64,000 bases of DNA from Bradyrhizobium prioriisuperbiae (GTDB lineage: Bacteria; Pseudomonadota; Alphaproteobacteria; Rhizobiales; Xanthobacteraceae). The DNA lies in the NCBI RefSeq assembly GCF_032397745.1, contig NZ_CP135921.1:7180501-7244500 (forward strand), given 5' to 3'. The notes below the pieces were generated by a model. It ran no database searches. It was not told the origin of the DNA and saw only the letters and a program-made list of their open reading frames with translations. Position 1 is the first letter of the stretch. Each line of letters starts with the position of its first letter. Shown one piece after another: positions 9,548 through 17,982 of the stretch. The position numbers were made by a program, and so were the translations under genes.

Positions 9548-11905
9548 TCAGCATCGCGGAACGTTCGGCGGGCACTTCTTGGCGGCCGCCGGCGGTGCCG
9601 GGCGTGGCGGTGGCGGCGCAGCGCGCAGTGGCGGAGGTGCCATTCGCGGGGGCGGAGCCGGCCGCGCCATCGGGGGTGGCACCGGCCGTGGTGGCGGAGG
9701 CGCCATGCGGGGCGGCGGCGGAGCCATTCGTGGCGGAGGTGCCGGACGTGCGACCGGCGCCGGCCGCGGCGGTGGCGCGACACGCGTCGGCGGGGCTGGC
9801 CGCGGCGCCGGCGCGATTCGGGGTGGCGGCACAGGCCGCTGAATTTGCTGCCGAATCTGAGGTTGCGGCGCTGCCTGTGGTGCTGGCCGCGGCGGCGTAA
9901 ACCCAGCTGCTGGCGGCGGCAGAACGCCCGGTCGGTGTGGAGCATTCGGCACGGCCGAGGGAAGCGGCGGCGGAGGGGCCCCCAACCGCGGGGGAGCGCC
10001 AGCAGGCGGCACGCCCCCGGGGGCGGCCGGACGCGGCGGATTGACAACAATAGGCGCCGACCCCGGCCCCTGGCCAGGCGTCGGTATATGGACCGCCCCC
10101 GGAGGGCGCCCCTGGAACCCGGCACTCGGGGGAGCCGGCGGCGCTCCCGGGGCACCCGGCATCGGAAGCACGTTGGCTTTCGGCAACCCTTGATTCGGGG
10201 TCTGCATGGGTTGCTGCCCGGGAAAGCTCTGCCCCGGAAAACCGTTTGGCCGCACGGACGGCGGAGAGCCCGGTGACCCACCGCTCGTCGGCTGCGGAGG
10301 CTGGAAGCCCGGCGCGCCCGGCCTTTGCCGTGGGTTGATCGCGGCGCTCGGAGGCACCGGCAGCTTGCCCTGATTGATAAGCGCAGCCCGCTGGGCGACT
10401 GCAGGCGGCAGCGACGGGCCTGCAGCCCCGGGCTGTGGCTGGAAACCGCCCCCGGGAGGCCCCTTGGCTCCGCCTGGCCCTGCGTTCGGACCGACACCAC
10501 CCTTGGGACCAGCACCCCCAAAGCCCCCTTTGGGGCCAACGATGGGCCCACCCGGCCCCGGGGCAGGCTGCGGCGGGCGATTGATCACGGTGTTGATAAT
10601 CGTCGTATTGTGGATGTTGTTGAAGATGAAGTTGTTCTGCGGCGGCCGGACATAGATCGGTGGCCGGACGTAAACCGGGATCGGCACGAAATACGGTTGC
10701 GGCAGAATGAATAGCCCTTCCGGCTCCGGCGGCGGCTCCAGCACGACGAAATCCGGTGGCGGCGGCGGCAGGAAAAACACCGGTGGCGGTGGCGGCGGCG
10801 CAAAGTCGAAGTCTGGATCGTTGAACATCAGCACCGGACGATCAACGTAGATGATTTCATCCTGCGGCGGCGGCGGCACGTCGTAATCAATCATCGCAAA
10901 ACTCGGCGGCGGCTCCAGCGGCGCGGTCAGAATGGCAAGGCGGCGACGGGCGTCGGCAGCGTGCGGCCCGCGGGGATAACGCCGCAGATACGACCAGTAG
11001 CTTTCCGGCGTGTCGGCGCGGTAGGTGCGCCGCCAAGTGATCGCTTCGCGCCGCGCCGCGACGATGGCCCTCACCCGCTTGGCCAAGGGATCGCCGCCAT
11101 AGGCGCCAAGAAAATCCTCGTAGCCCTGCAGGGTGTCGCGATCGAGCGCGGCGATGTAGGCGTCCTGTGCACCGAGTTCGCGGATCGGCTTGTCGCGCAT
11201 GGCGGCCGCCTGATCGGGCGCGGCCGGCGCCGGCGCATCTGGCGCGCGATCGAAAAACATGAAGGGCACGCTGAGCTTCTGCGCATCCCAGGGTACCTGG
11301 GCCCCCTTGCTGGCCTCGTTGACGCGCAGCCGCAGGCGATTGAAGAGCTCCGTCAGCGGCAAGCCGCCGGTGCGGATCATCTCGGCCAGCGACTGGGCGT
11401 AGACGCCGTAGGAGCCCTGCTCGACCGGCGCGATGGTGCCCGGCGCGGCATTGTACGCGATCAGCATGTTCGTTTCCGGCTCGACCAGCGCAAGCCCGCT
11501 CGCGATCGGCAGGCCGCCTTCAATGAACGGCTGCTGCCGTGCGGCGTCCAGCACGACAATGCTGCTCTTCAGCGGCAGCGCGGCGAGCTGGCGGATATAG
11601 TCGCTGATCCGCAACCCTTCGATCGGGATGTCAGTGTCGCGATTGAGCGTCGAGTCGACGGGGATGAAATAGTTCTCGCCGGCAAGCTGCAGTCCGTAAC
11701 CTGCGAGATAGACCATCGCAACGGTGCCAGGCCCGGACGCCTCCGCCTTCTGGACAAAATCGCGGAAACTCTTGCGCAAGCTGTCGCCATCAAGATCGCG
11801 GGCGCCAACGACGTCGAAGCCGGCAGCCTGCAGGGTCTGCGCAATCAGGCCGGCATCATTGGCAGCGGTGGCAAGCGGCGACTTCGCGTAAGCGCCGTTG
11901 CCCAC
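9548..11905 (-). CDS. Caspase-fold (peptidase C14-like) pseudo-protease with proline-rich tail
   Basis: The N-terminal ~220 residues follow the bacterial caspase-like p20 plan: NGAYAKSPLATAANDA, then VYLAGYGLQLAGENYFIPVD, then IVVLDAARQQPF. The two catalytic positions are changed. The family GHG is GYG (Tyr at residue 70 from the GTG at 11905) and the family DACR is DAAR (Ala at residue 122), so protease activity is not expected. Residues ~235-330 are helical, with repeat-like W and Y residues (TWRRTY, YWSYLRRYP). From ~330 to the end the chain is extremely Pro/Gly rich, with repeated PPPRMAPPP-type units, ending in KKCPPNVPRC. The GTG start is formal: the signal peptide lies upstream in another frame (see 11938-12027), so the real protein is about 40 residues longer if the frame is restored. 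It is probably periplasmic or envelope-attached; its partner is unknown. Confidence 0.75.
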   Translation of the reverse strand: MGNGAYAKSPLATAANDAGLIAQTLQAAGFDVVGARDLDGDSLRKSFRDFVQKAEASGPGTVAMVYLAGYGLQLAGENYFIPVDSTLNRDTDIPIEGLRISDYIRQLAALPLKSSIVVLDAARQQPFIEGGLPIASGLALVEPETNMLIAYNAAPGTIAPVEQGSYGVYAQSLAEMIRTGGLPLTELFNRLRLRVNEASKGAQVPWDAQKLSVPFMFFDRAPDAPAPAAPDQAAAMRDKPIRELGAQDAYIAALDRDTLQGYEDFLGAYGGDPLAKRVRAIVAARREAITWRRTYRADTPESYWSYLRRYPRGPHAADARRRLAILTAPLEPPPSFAMIDYDVPPPPQDEIIYVDRPVLMFNDPDFDFAPPPPPPVFFLPPPPPDFVVLEPPPEPEGLFILPQPYFVPIPVYVRPPIYVRPPQNNFIFNNIHNTTIINTVINRPPQPAPGPGGPIVGPKGGFGGAGPKGGVGPNAGPGGAKGPPGGGFQPQPGAAGPSLPPAVAQRAALINQGKLPVPPSAAINPRQRPGAPGFQPPQPTSGGSPGSPPSVRPNGFPGQSFPGQQPMQTPNQGLPKANVLPMPGAPGAPPAPPSAGFQGRPPGAVHIPTPGQGPGSAPIVVNPPRPAAPGGVPPAGAPPRLGAPPPPLPSAVPNAPHRPGVLPPPAAGFTPPRPAPQAAPQPQIRQQIQRPVPPPRIAPAPRPAPPTRVAPPPRPAPVARPAPPPRMAPPPPRMAPPPPRPVPPPMARPAPPPRMAPPPLRAAPPPPRPAPPAAAKKCPPNVPRC

Positions 11906-11937
11906 GACCAGCGCGATGCGCTTTTCTTCCGGCTGCT

Positions 11938-12027
11938 GGGGCCCCCGCCGACCGGAGCAGCCCCGGCAGCGCGGAGACGATGATCAGGCAAACCGAGACG
12001 ATCGACACAGCTTTGGTCAGGCGCATG
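11938..12027 (-). other. Displaced signal-peptide start of the caspase-like gene (frameshift)
   Basis: An ATG at 12027 opens a typical signal peptide (MRLTKAVSIVSVCLIIVSAL and onward to LLRSAGA). This frame then runs through the GGGGGCCCC stretch at 11938-11946. Removing one base there would join it to QQPEEKRIALVVGNGAY of the caspase-like frame. That would give an ideal signal peptidase site (AGA before QQP) and the beta strand that the caspase fold needs before NGAY. The two parts are therefore one gene broken by a one-base insertion, either a real mutation or a sequencing error in a G/C homopolymer. Confidence 0.7.
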
Positions 12028-12182
12028 GCTTTTCCATTCTGGTCGCGACAGGCGACTGCTCATTGAGCTGACATCAGCCTGAACATCGTTTGAATGAAAA
12101 GCGTTGCCAATATGGCATCTGCGCATAACGGCCCGGCGCCAGCGCACGATCCGGCGTGCACCGCAGCAGCAGAACCGTGAAG

Positions 12183-15100
12183 CTAAATGGTCTGCACGTC
12201 GACCACGCCGGAGACGGCCTTCAAGGCGCCGGCGATCTGCGGTGATACCTTGAAGCGGCCGGGCAGCTTCATCTCTACCTCGGTCTCGAGGTCGAGCATC
12301 ATGACCAGCGTCACTTCGCCGTCGCCACCGGACCGTGCCGGCGCAGCACTGGCTACGAGCTTGGGCGCCGCCGGCCGCGCACCGGCGGCCGCGGGCTCCG
12401 GCATGGCCAGGCGCTTGGCGATCGAATCCAGCGGTTTGGCATCACGAACGAAGATCTTCAGCCCCATCGAGGTTTTGGCGGCGGCGTTGTCCAGCAGCTC
12501 GACATTGTTGATGCGGGCGCGAACGTCGTCGCCCTGCAATTCGGCCCCGAGCGACAGCAGCACCGCAAGCCCCGGCTCCAGCATCTCGCGAAACTGGCCC
12601 AGCGCCTCGGAGAACAGCACCGCTTCGAAATGCCCGGTCGGATCGGACAGGCCGATGATGCCCATCTTGTTGCCGGTTTTGGTGCGCCGCTCCATTCGCG
12701 ACACCACGGTGGCCGCGACCTTGCCCGCGGTGCGGCCGTTCTTGACCGCTTGCGAGAACTCCGCCCACGACTGGGTGTTCAGGCGTTTCAGCACGACCTT
12801 GTAGTCATCCAGCGGATGGCCCGAGAGGAAGAAGCCGATCGCATCGTATTCGCGCTGCAGCCGCTCCGCCGGCAGCCACGGCTCGACTGCGGGCAGGATG
12901 ACCGAGGGGGCGTCCGGCAGGCTGCCGAACATGTCGTCCTGTCCCATGGTCACCGCCGCATGGCTGCGCTGGCAGGCGGCGAGGATGGCGTCCGCGCCGG
13001 CGAACACGCGCGCGCGATTGCTGTCGAGTTCGTCGAAGGCGCCCGCCGCCGCGAGGCTTTCCAGCACCCGCTTGTTGATGGCGCGCGGATTGACCCGCGA
13101 CGCGAAATCCGAAATCGATGTGAACGCCTTGTCGCCCCTCGCCTCGATGATCTGCTGCACGGCTTGGGCGCCAACGCCCTTCAGCGCCGCCAGGGCATAA
13201 AAGATCTTGCCGTCGCCGACCTCGAAGGTGACACCGGAGCGGTTGACCGACGGCGGCACCAGCTTGATCTCCAGCCGCTGGATCTCGGACCGAAACTCCG
13301 AGAGCTTGTCGGTGTTGCCCATGTCGAGCGTCATCGACGCCGCCATAAACTCCACCGGATAGTGCGCCTTCATGTAGGCGGTCTGGAACGAGACCAGCGC
13401 GTAGGCGGCAGCGTGACTTTTGTTGAAGCCGTAGTCGGCGAACTTGGCCAGCAGTTCGAAGATGGTGTCGGCCTGATCCTTCTTGATGTTGTGTTCGACC
13501 GCACCGGAAATGAAGCGCGCGCGCTGCTTTTCCATCTCGGCGCGGATCTTCTTGCCCATGGCGCGGCGCAGCAGGTCGGCTTCGCCGAGCGAGTAGCCCG
13601 ACATCGCCTGCGCGATCTGCATCACCTGCTCCTGGTAGATGATGACGCCGAAGGTTTCCTTCAGGATCGGCTCCAGCATCGGATGCAGGTATTCCGGCTC
13701 CTCGTCGCCGTGCTTGCGCGCGCAATAGGTCGGGATGTTCGCCATCGGACCGGGACGATAGAGCGCGACCAGCGCGATAATGTCCTCGAAACGGTCGGGG
13801 CGCATGTCGACCAGAGCGCGGCGCATGCCCTGGCTTTCAACCTGGAACACACCGACCACTTCACCGCGCGCCAGCATCGCATAACTCGGCGCATCGTCGA
13901 TCGGCAGCGTGCCGAGATCGAGGGTGATATCGCGTTGCTTCAGCAATTTGACGGCGACATCGAGCACGGTCAGCGTCTTCAGGCCGAGGAAGTCGAACTT
14001 CACGAGGCCCGCCGGCTCGACCCATTTCATGTTGAACTGGGTCACCGGCATGTCGGATTTCGGATCGCGGTAGAGCGGCACGAGCTCACTCAGCGGCCGG
14101 TCGCCGATCACCACGCCGGCGGCGTGGGTCGAGGCGTGACGGGTCAAGCCCTCGAGCTTCTGCGCGATGGCGAAGGCGCGCGCGACCACCGGATCCTCGT
14201 CGCGAAACGCCTGCAGCTTCGGCTCGCTTTCGATGGCCGCGGACAGGGTGACCGGTGCGGCAGGATTCTGCGGCACCAGCTTGGTCAGCTTGTCGACCTG
14301 GCCGTAGGGCATCTGCAACACGCGGCCGACGTCGCGTAGCACGCCGCGCGCCTGCAGCGTACCGAAGGTGATGATCTGGGCGACCTGATCGCGGCCATAG
14401 CGATCCTGCACATAACGGATCACCTCATCGCGGCGATCCTGGCAGAAGTCGATGTCGAAGTCCGGCATCGAGACGCGTTCCGGATTGAGGAAGCGCTCGA
14501 ACAGCAGGCCGAAGCGGAGCGGATCGAGGTCCGTGACGGTCAGCGCATAGGCGACCAGCGAGCCCGCGCCCGAACCACGTCCCGGCCCCACCGGAATGCC
14601 GTGCGCCTTCGCCCACTTGATGAAGTCGGACACGATCAGGAAGTAGCCCGCATAGTTCATGCGGTTGATGACGTCGATCTCGAAGGCGAGCCGCGCGTGG
14701 TATTCTTCCTCCGCCATGCCCGGCGCAATGCCGTGCAGATCAATACGCGCCCGCAGCCCCTCTTCCGCCTGGCGGCGCAATTCGGCGGCCTCTTCGCTCG
14801 CCGCATCGCCGGTATTGTCGGCGCCGACGGTAAAGCGCGGCAGCAGCGGCTTGCGAGTCAGCGGGCGATAGGCGCAACGCTCGGCGATCTCCAGCGTCGA
14901 TGCCAGCGCCTCGGGAATGTCGGCGAACAGCACCGCCATTTCGGCGCGGGTCTTGAAACGATGGTCCGGTGTCAGCTGGTTGCGGTCGGTTTCCGCGATC
15001 AGGCGACCGCCGGCGATGCACAGCAGCGCGTCATGGGCTTCGTAATCCTCCGCCGTGGCGAAATACGGCTCGTTGGTCGCCACCAGCGGCAGGCCCTTGC

Positions 15101-15695
15101 CGTAGGCGAGATCGATCAGGACCGGTTCGGCGCGACGCTCGCTGTCGAGACCATGACGCTGCAGCTCGATGTACAGCCGGTCGCCGAACAATTCGACCAG
15201 ACGATCGCAACGAGTCGCGGCCAGTGCCGCCTGATCCGCGGTGATCGCCATCGAAATCGGGCCGTCGGGACCACCGGTCAAGGCGATCAAGCCTTCGGTC
15301 TCACCGAGCAGCCAGTCGAACTTGATATGCGGGGACTGATGCACCGGGGTTTCGAGAAACGCCCGGGAGTTCAGCTTCATCAGGCTGCGGTAGCCGGCCT
15401 CCCGCGCCGCCAGCAGCACCAGGCGGCCGTGGGAGGTCGCCAGCACGCTGCGCGATCCCTGCTCGACGTCGCCGAAATCGACCGCGACGGCGCAGCCCAC
15501 GATCGGCTGGATGCCCGAACCGGCCATCTTGTCGGAAAATTCCAGAGCACCGAACATGTTGTCGGTGTCGGTGAGGGCCAGCGCCGGCTGATGATCGGCC
15601 TTGGCGAGTTCAGCGAGGCCGCCAATCTTGATCGCGCCCTGCAGCAGCGAATAGGCGGAATGAACGTGGAGATGAACGAAACCAGCAGAGGCCAT
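12183..15695 (-). CDS. dnaE: DNA polymerase III subunit alpha (replicative DnaE1)
   Basis: The 1170-residue product is the replicative polymerase subunit. It begins with the PHP domain (FVHLHVHSAYSLLQGAIK). The palm carries catalytic acidic residues in MPDFDIDFCQDRRDEVIRY, around residue 410, then the fingers and beta-binding region. A C-terminal OB-fold part follows (GKVAATVVSRMERRTKTGNK, GHFEAVLFSEAL). The length and intact PHP motif argue for DnaE1 rather than the SOS mutagenesis DnaE2/ImuC. I chose the ATG at 15695; an upstream TTG at 15716 would add seven residues. The gene stands about 200 bases downstream of the 32-residue peptide gene at 15898-15996, on the same strand. Confidence 0.95.
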   Translation of the reverse strand: MASAGFVHLHVHSAYSLLQGAIKIGGLAELAKADHQPALALTDTDNMFGALEFSDKMAGSGIQPIVGCAVAVDFGDVEQGSRSVLATSHGRLVLLAAREAGYRSLMKLNSRAFLETPVHQSPHIKFDWLLGETEGLIALTGGPDGPISMAITADQAALAATRCDRLVELFGDRLYIELQRHGLDSERRAEPVLIDLAYGKGLPLVATNEPYFATAEDYEAHDALLCIAGGRLIAETDRNQLTPDHRFKTRAEMAVLFADIPEALASTLEIAERCAYRPLTRKPLLPRFTVGADNTGDAASEEAAELRRQAEEGLRARIDLHGIAPGMAEEEYHARLAFEIDVINRMNYAGYFLIVSDFIKWAKAHGIPVGPGRGSGAGSLVAYALTVTDLDPLRFGLLFERFLNPERVSMPDFDIDFCQDRRDEVIRYVQDRYGRDQVAQIITFGTLQARGVLRDVGRVLQMPYGQVDKLTKLVPQNPAAPVTLSAAIESEPKLQAFRDEDPVVARAFAIAQKLEGLTRHASTHAAGVVIGDRPLSELVPLYRDPKSDMPVTQFNMKWVEPAGLVKFDFLGLKTLTVLDVAVKLLKQRDITLDLGTLPIDDAPSYAMLARGEVVGVFQVESQGMRRALVDMRPDRFEDIIALVALYRPGPMANIPTYCARKHGDEEPEYLHPMLEPILKETFGVIIYQEQVMQIAQAMSGYSLGEADLLRRAMGKKIRAEMEKQRARFISGAVEHNIKKDQADTIFELLAKFADYGFNKSHAAAYALVSFQTAYMKAHYPVEFMAASMTLDMGNTDKLSEFRSEIQRLEIKLVPPSVNRSGVTFEVGDGKIFYALAALKGVGAQAVQQIIEARGDKAFTSISDFASRVNPRAINKRVLESLAAAGAFDELDSNRARVFAGADAILAACQRSHAAVTMGQDDMFGSLPDAPSVILPAVEPWLPAERLQREYDAIGFFLSGHPLDDYKVVLKRLNTQSWAEFSQAVKNGRTAGKVAATVVSRMERRTKTGNKMGIIGLSDPTGHFEAVLFSEALGQFREMLEPGLAVLLSLGAELQGDDVRARINNVELLDNAAAKTSMGLKIFVRDAKPLDSIAKRLAMPEPAAAGARPAAPKLVASAAPARSGGDGEVTLVMMLDLETEVEMKLPGRFKVSPQIAGALKAVSGVVDVQTI

Positions 15696-15897
15696 GGGCA
15701 GTCGGCTCGGGAACAATAGGCTTGAGGACGTCCCTTGCGGGCCCGGCCGGGGCCGGAATCCGGCGCGCGATCATAGCGCTTGCCCGTTCACCCGACTCGG
15801 CCCATCGACAGTGAAGTCTTGGGACCGCCCTGTCCACGGCCGAGGGTCGGTACGGCCGACCTCTCCGGCTTTTCCCCAGGCCATGCTCCGCGGTCGC

Positions 15898-15996
15898 TCA
15901 AAGCTGCGGGATGACCTGCGCCCAGATCGCGACCATTCCGACGAACAACACGATCGACGTCAGCGCGGCGGCTTCTTCGACAAATGTTCTCAACAT
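15898..15996 (-). CDS. 32-residue membrane peptide, candidate SOS-induced cell-division inhibitor (SidA-like)
   Basis: The ATG at 15996 is preceded by GAAAGGGG at good spacing. It opens a 32-codon frame starting MLRTFVEEAAALTS, continuing as a single membrane helix (IVLFVGMVAIWAQVI) and ending PQL-stop. The acidic N-terminus plus one helix is the layout of tiny bitopic membrane regulators. About 90 bases upstream lies a promoter whose spacer is a perfect alphaproteobacterial LexA box. In Caulobacter, SidA is a 29-residue SOS-induced inner-membrane peptide that stops division through FtsW/FtsN. The same size, topology and regulation suggest a similar role here; this is inference from layout, not from sequence alignment. 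dnaE follows on the same strand, so read-through into dnaE is possible. Confidence 0.72.
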   Translation of the reverse strand: MLRTFVEEAAALTSIVLFVGMVAIWAQVIPQL

Positions 15997-16092
15997 GGTG
16001 GACCCCTTTCAGGCTTTCGCGCTCAGCTTTGCGCGTTTTTGGGCTTTGGTGGCGTCCTTTGCGCGATTGACGAGCCAAGGAACATATGAAGA

Positions 16093-16122
16093 ATAATGTT
16101 CCTTTTTTGTTCTAAGAGTCAA
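16093..16122 (-). promoter_or_regulatory. SOS promoter with perfect LexA box (GTTC-N7-GTTC)
   Basis: On the minus strand, a TTGACT -35 (16117-16122) and a CATTAT -10 (16093-16098) are 18 bases apart. The sequence GTTCCTTTTTTGTTC at 16098-16112 (plus strand) is a perfect GTTC-N7-GTTC direct repeat, the LexA operator of alphaproteobacteria. It fills the spacer between the two promoter elements, the classical position for repression. A second feature, the inverted pair GGAACAT (16079-16085) and ATGTTCC (16096-16102), overlaps it. The only gene within 200 bases in the right direction is the 32-residue peptide. Confidence 0.72.
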
Positions 16123-16222
16123 GCACCCGCTTTTGAGGGCCGAAATGAAAGGTGCACGTTGGTTAATTTGCCGGCGTCATCCAGAGGAACCCGGGCATCG
16201 CTGCCCGCTACGTCAAACCCGG

Positions 16223-16426
16223 TTACCGCCGATCCTTGTCCCGGTCTTTGGGCAGGAGCACGCCGGAGACCAGCGCGAGGCCGATGAAGGTCGCGCCCTC
16301 CAGGGCATCGCGGCGGATGATGTGGCCGGGAAATCCGAGTGCATCGTGGGCCAGATAGGCAAGGCCGAGAGCGATGCAGGTGGCCGTGGCGGCGAAAATC
16401 AAGACGTCGGCTGGGGAACGAAGCAT
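16223..16426 (-). CDS. Small two-helix membrane protein, unknown
   Basis: The 67-residue product begins MLRSPADVLIFAATATC, preceded by GGAGAG directly upstream of the ATG. It contains two hydrophobic segments (ADVLIFAATATCIALGLAYL and ATFIGLALVSGVLL) separated by a short basic loop, and ends in a charged KDRDKDRR tail. I do not recognise the family. A longer open frame runs upstream over the DUF3551 genes, but it is only the shadow of those genes. The gene is divergent from the first DUF3551 gene, with 189 bases between them. Confidence 0.6.
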   Translation of the reverse strand: MLRSPADVLIFAATATCIALGLAYLAHDALGFPGHIIRRDALEGATFIGLALVSGVLLPKDRDKDRR

Positions 16427-16615
16427 CTCTCCAATATGTCCTCGCCCATACCGACTGCAACCCCGCCGCAGCCGGTTGAACCGGAACAGCGCCGACGCAA
16501 CAAATGTAAATGGTTTTGCGGCCTTAAACGCACAAACGTGTCTTGACGGACCCCGGCTGGCACGGCTTCTTGCGCGCAAGACCTCTGAATTGTCGCGAGT
16601 CGGCAGGAGGGTGGA

Positions 16616-16906
16616 ATGCGAAACGTCATATTGGCCGTTTTGGCCGCATTGGGGCTCGGATTGGTCGTTGGTTTCATGCCGCCACCGGCGACTGCGGCGT
16701 CGAGCTATCCGGTCTGTCTGTATGACCGCGACCGCAACGATTGCAGCTTCAGCTCCATGGGGCAATGCATGGCGGCAGCATCGGGCACCGGAGGCAGTTG
16801 CCGGGCCAATGCGGCCTACGCAGGGGGAGGACGTACGTCCTTCAACGATGAGCCGGCCCCGCGCGTGCGGGCCAAAAAGAAACGCTGGTACAAAGAGTAC
16901 TATTGA
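16616..16906 (+). CDS. DUF3551 exported small protein (first of a tandem pair)
   Basis: The 96-residue product has a signal peptide (MRNVILAVLAALGLGLVVGF, cut near TAA-SSY). The mature part carries the DUF3551 cysteine pattern CLYDRDRNDC, SMGQC and GGSC. The tail is Arg/Lys rich with aromatic residues (KKKRWYKEYY). GGCAGGAGGGTGGA gives a strong ribosome site. DUF3551 is abundant in the Bradyrhizobium group and has no assigned function. It is followed 30 bases later by a paralogue with the same cysteine spacing, which indicates a recent tandem duplication. Confidence 0.85.
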   Translation: MRNVILAVLAALGLGLVVGFMPPPATAASSYPVCLYDRDRNDCSFSSMGQCMAAASGTGGSCRANAAYAGGGRTSFNDEPAPRVRAKKKRWYKEYY

Positions 16907-16936
16907 GCTCGGAACGAGCCGCCAGGAGAGAATGGA

Positions 16937-17218
16937 ATGCGAAGGATTTTGTTGGCTGGGGTTGCGGTCGTGGGCTTCGGAATGGGACTGGCCACATCGG
17001 TGACACCGGCCCAGGCGCAGACGGGCCCGATTTGCATGATCTGGAGAGAGATCACTGACTGCCGCTACTTCTCGATGGCGCAGTGCAATGCGTCGGCGTC
17101 CGGCATCGGCGCGGACTGCCTGTACAATCCTGGCTATGCGGGCCGTGTCGAGAGCGCCTACGACGACGAGCCGGCTCCCCGCCAGCGCCCGCGGCGCCGT
17201 CACCATCGGGATTATTGA
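16937..17218 (+). CDS. DUF3551 exported small protein (second of a tandem pair)
   Basis: This is a paralogue of the gene 30 bases upstream. It has 93 residues, a signal peptide ending near TPAQA-QTG, and cysteines at CMIWREITDC, SMAQC and GADC. The basic, Arg- and His-rich tail (RQRPRRRHHRDY) differs from the Lys/Tyr tail of its neighbour. The ATG follows CAGGAGAGA at a suitable distance. The two genes very likely form one transcript, ending at the perfect palindrome at 17240-17261. Function unknown. Confidence 0.85.
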   Translation: MRRILLAGVAVVGFGMGLATSVTPAQAQTGPICMIWREITDCRYFSMAQCNASASGIGADCLYNPGYAGRVESAYDDEPAPRQRPRRRHHRDY

Positions 17219-17239
17219 TCTCTCGACAAACAGTGCAAG

Positions 17240-17261
17240 CCATCGGCGCTAGCGCCGATGG
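17240..17261. terminator. Bidirectional hairpin between convergent genes
   Basis: CCATCGGCGCT and its exact complement AGCGCCGATGG form a perfect 22-base palindrome in the 52-base gap between the convergent DUF3551 and lolD genes. There is no T-run, so it may act with Rho or as an mRNA end stabiliser rather than as an intrinsic terminator. Confidence 0.5.
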
Positions 17262-17270
17262 ATGTCCCAC

Positions 17271-17978
17271 TTAATCCAGCTCCACCACGTGGCCGTCTTC
17301 GAGCGACACCCGGCGGTCCATGCGCGCCGCCAGCTCCATGTTGTGGGTGGCGATCAGCATCGCGACCCGCGTCGCCCGAACTAGCTGCATTAAAGCCTGG
17401 AACACGTGATCGGCGGTGTGCGGATCGAGGTTTCCGGTCGGCTCGTCGGCGAACAGCACCCGCGGCGCATTGGCGACCGCACGCGCGATGGCGACCCGCT
17501 GCTGCTCGCCGCCGGACAGCTCGGCCGGCCGGTGGGTGATGCGCTCGCCGAGTCCGAGGTAGGATAGGATTTCCTTCGCCCGCTGCACGGTCTCCGAGCG
17601 CTTCAGGCCGCGGATCATTTGCGGCATCATGACGTTCTCGAGCGCAGTGAATTCCGGCAGCAGACGGTGCGACTGGTACACGAAGCCGATGTCGGTGCGC
17701 CGGATCTGGGTGCGCTGGGCATCGGACAGGCCAGAGGTCGGCGTTCCCCCGACATATACCTCGCCCTCGTCGGGCGTCTCCAGCAATCCCGCGATATGCA
17801 GCAGCGTCGACTTGCCCGAGCCGGACGGCGCCACGAGCGCCACCGACTGCCCGGGCCACAGGGCGAGATTGGCGCCGTCGAGAATCGTCAGCACGGCTTC
17901 GCCCTGCCGATACTGGCGGCGAATGTCGTGGAGATAGACCACCGGCGTGTTGTCCGCGTCCTCCTGGGTCATCGTCAT
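17271..17978 (-). CDS. lolD: Lipoprotein-releasing ABC transporter ATPase LolD
   Basis: LolD powers extraction of outer-membrane lipoproteins from the inner membrane to LolA. The 235-residue product has Walker A ([11 protein letters not shown]), Q-loop [11 protein letters not shown], the ABC signature [14 protein letters not shown], Walker [13 protein letters not shown] and the H-loop THNMELA. The start is either the ATG at 17978 or the ATG two codons later at 17972. AGGG lies too close to the first and at eight bases from the second. It follows the permease gene with a four-base gap, so both are translated from one message. Confidence 0.93.
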   Translation of the reverse strand: MTMTQEDADNTPVVYLHDIRRQYRQGEAVLTILDGANLALWPGQSVALVAPSGSGKSTLLHIAGLLETPDEGEVYVGGTPTSGLSDAQRTQIRRTDIGFVYQSHRLLPEFTALENVMMPQMIRGLKRSETVQRAKEILSYLGLGERITHRPAELSGGEQQRVAIARAVANAPRVLFADEPTGNLDPHTADHVFQALMQLVRATRVAMLIATHNMELAARMDRRVSLEDGHVVELD

Positions 17979-17982
17979 CGCC

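Noticed and set aside
9480..9842. Plus-strand Gly/Arg-rich open frame
   Set aside because: It is the antisense reading of the proline-rich tail of the caspase-like gene; CCN/GGN codons create long open frames on both strands, and there is no ribosome site or known domain.
9700..10560. Repetitive region considered as CRISPR or tandem DNA repeat array
   Set aside because: The repetition follows codons for Pro, Gly and Ala in the tail of the caspase-like protein; units are irregular in length and lack spacers.
12630..14339. 569-codon plus-strand open frame opposite dnaE
   Set aside because: The minus strand encodes an intact DNA polymerase III alpha here; the plus frame has high Arg/His/Gln content typical of antisense shadows in GC-rich DNA.
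12183..15695. SOS box nearby taken to mean that the polymerase is the mutagenic DnaE2/ImuC
   Set aside because: The protein has full DnaE1 length and an intact PHP start (HLHVHSAYS), and no imuA or imuB is adjacent.
15788..16078. Minus-strand 96-codon open frame over the small peptide gene
   Set aside because: It is in another frame, rich in Arg and Lys with no family features; the 32-codon frame has the better ribosome site and a membrane helix.
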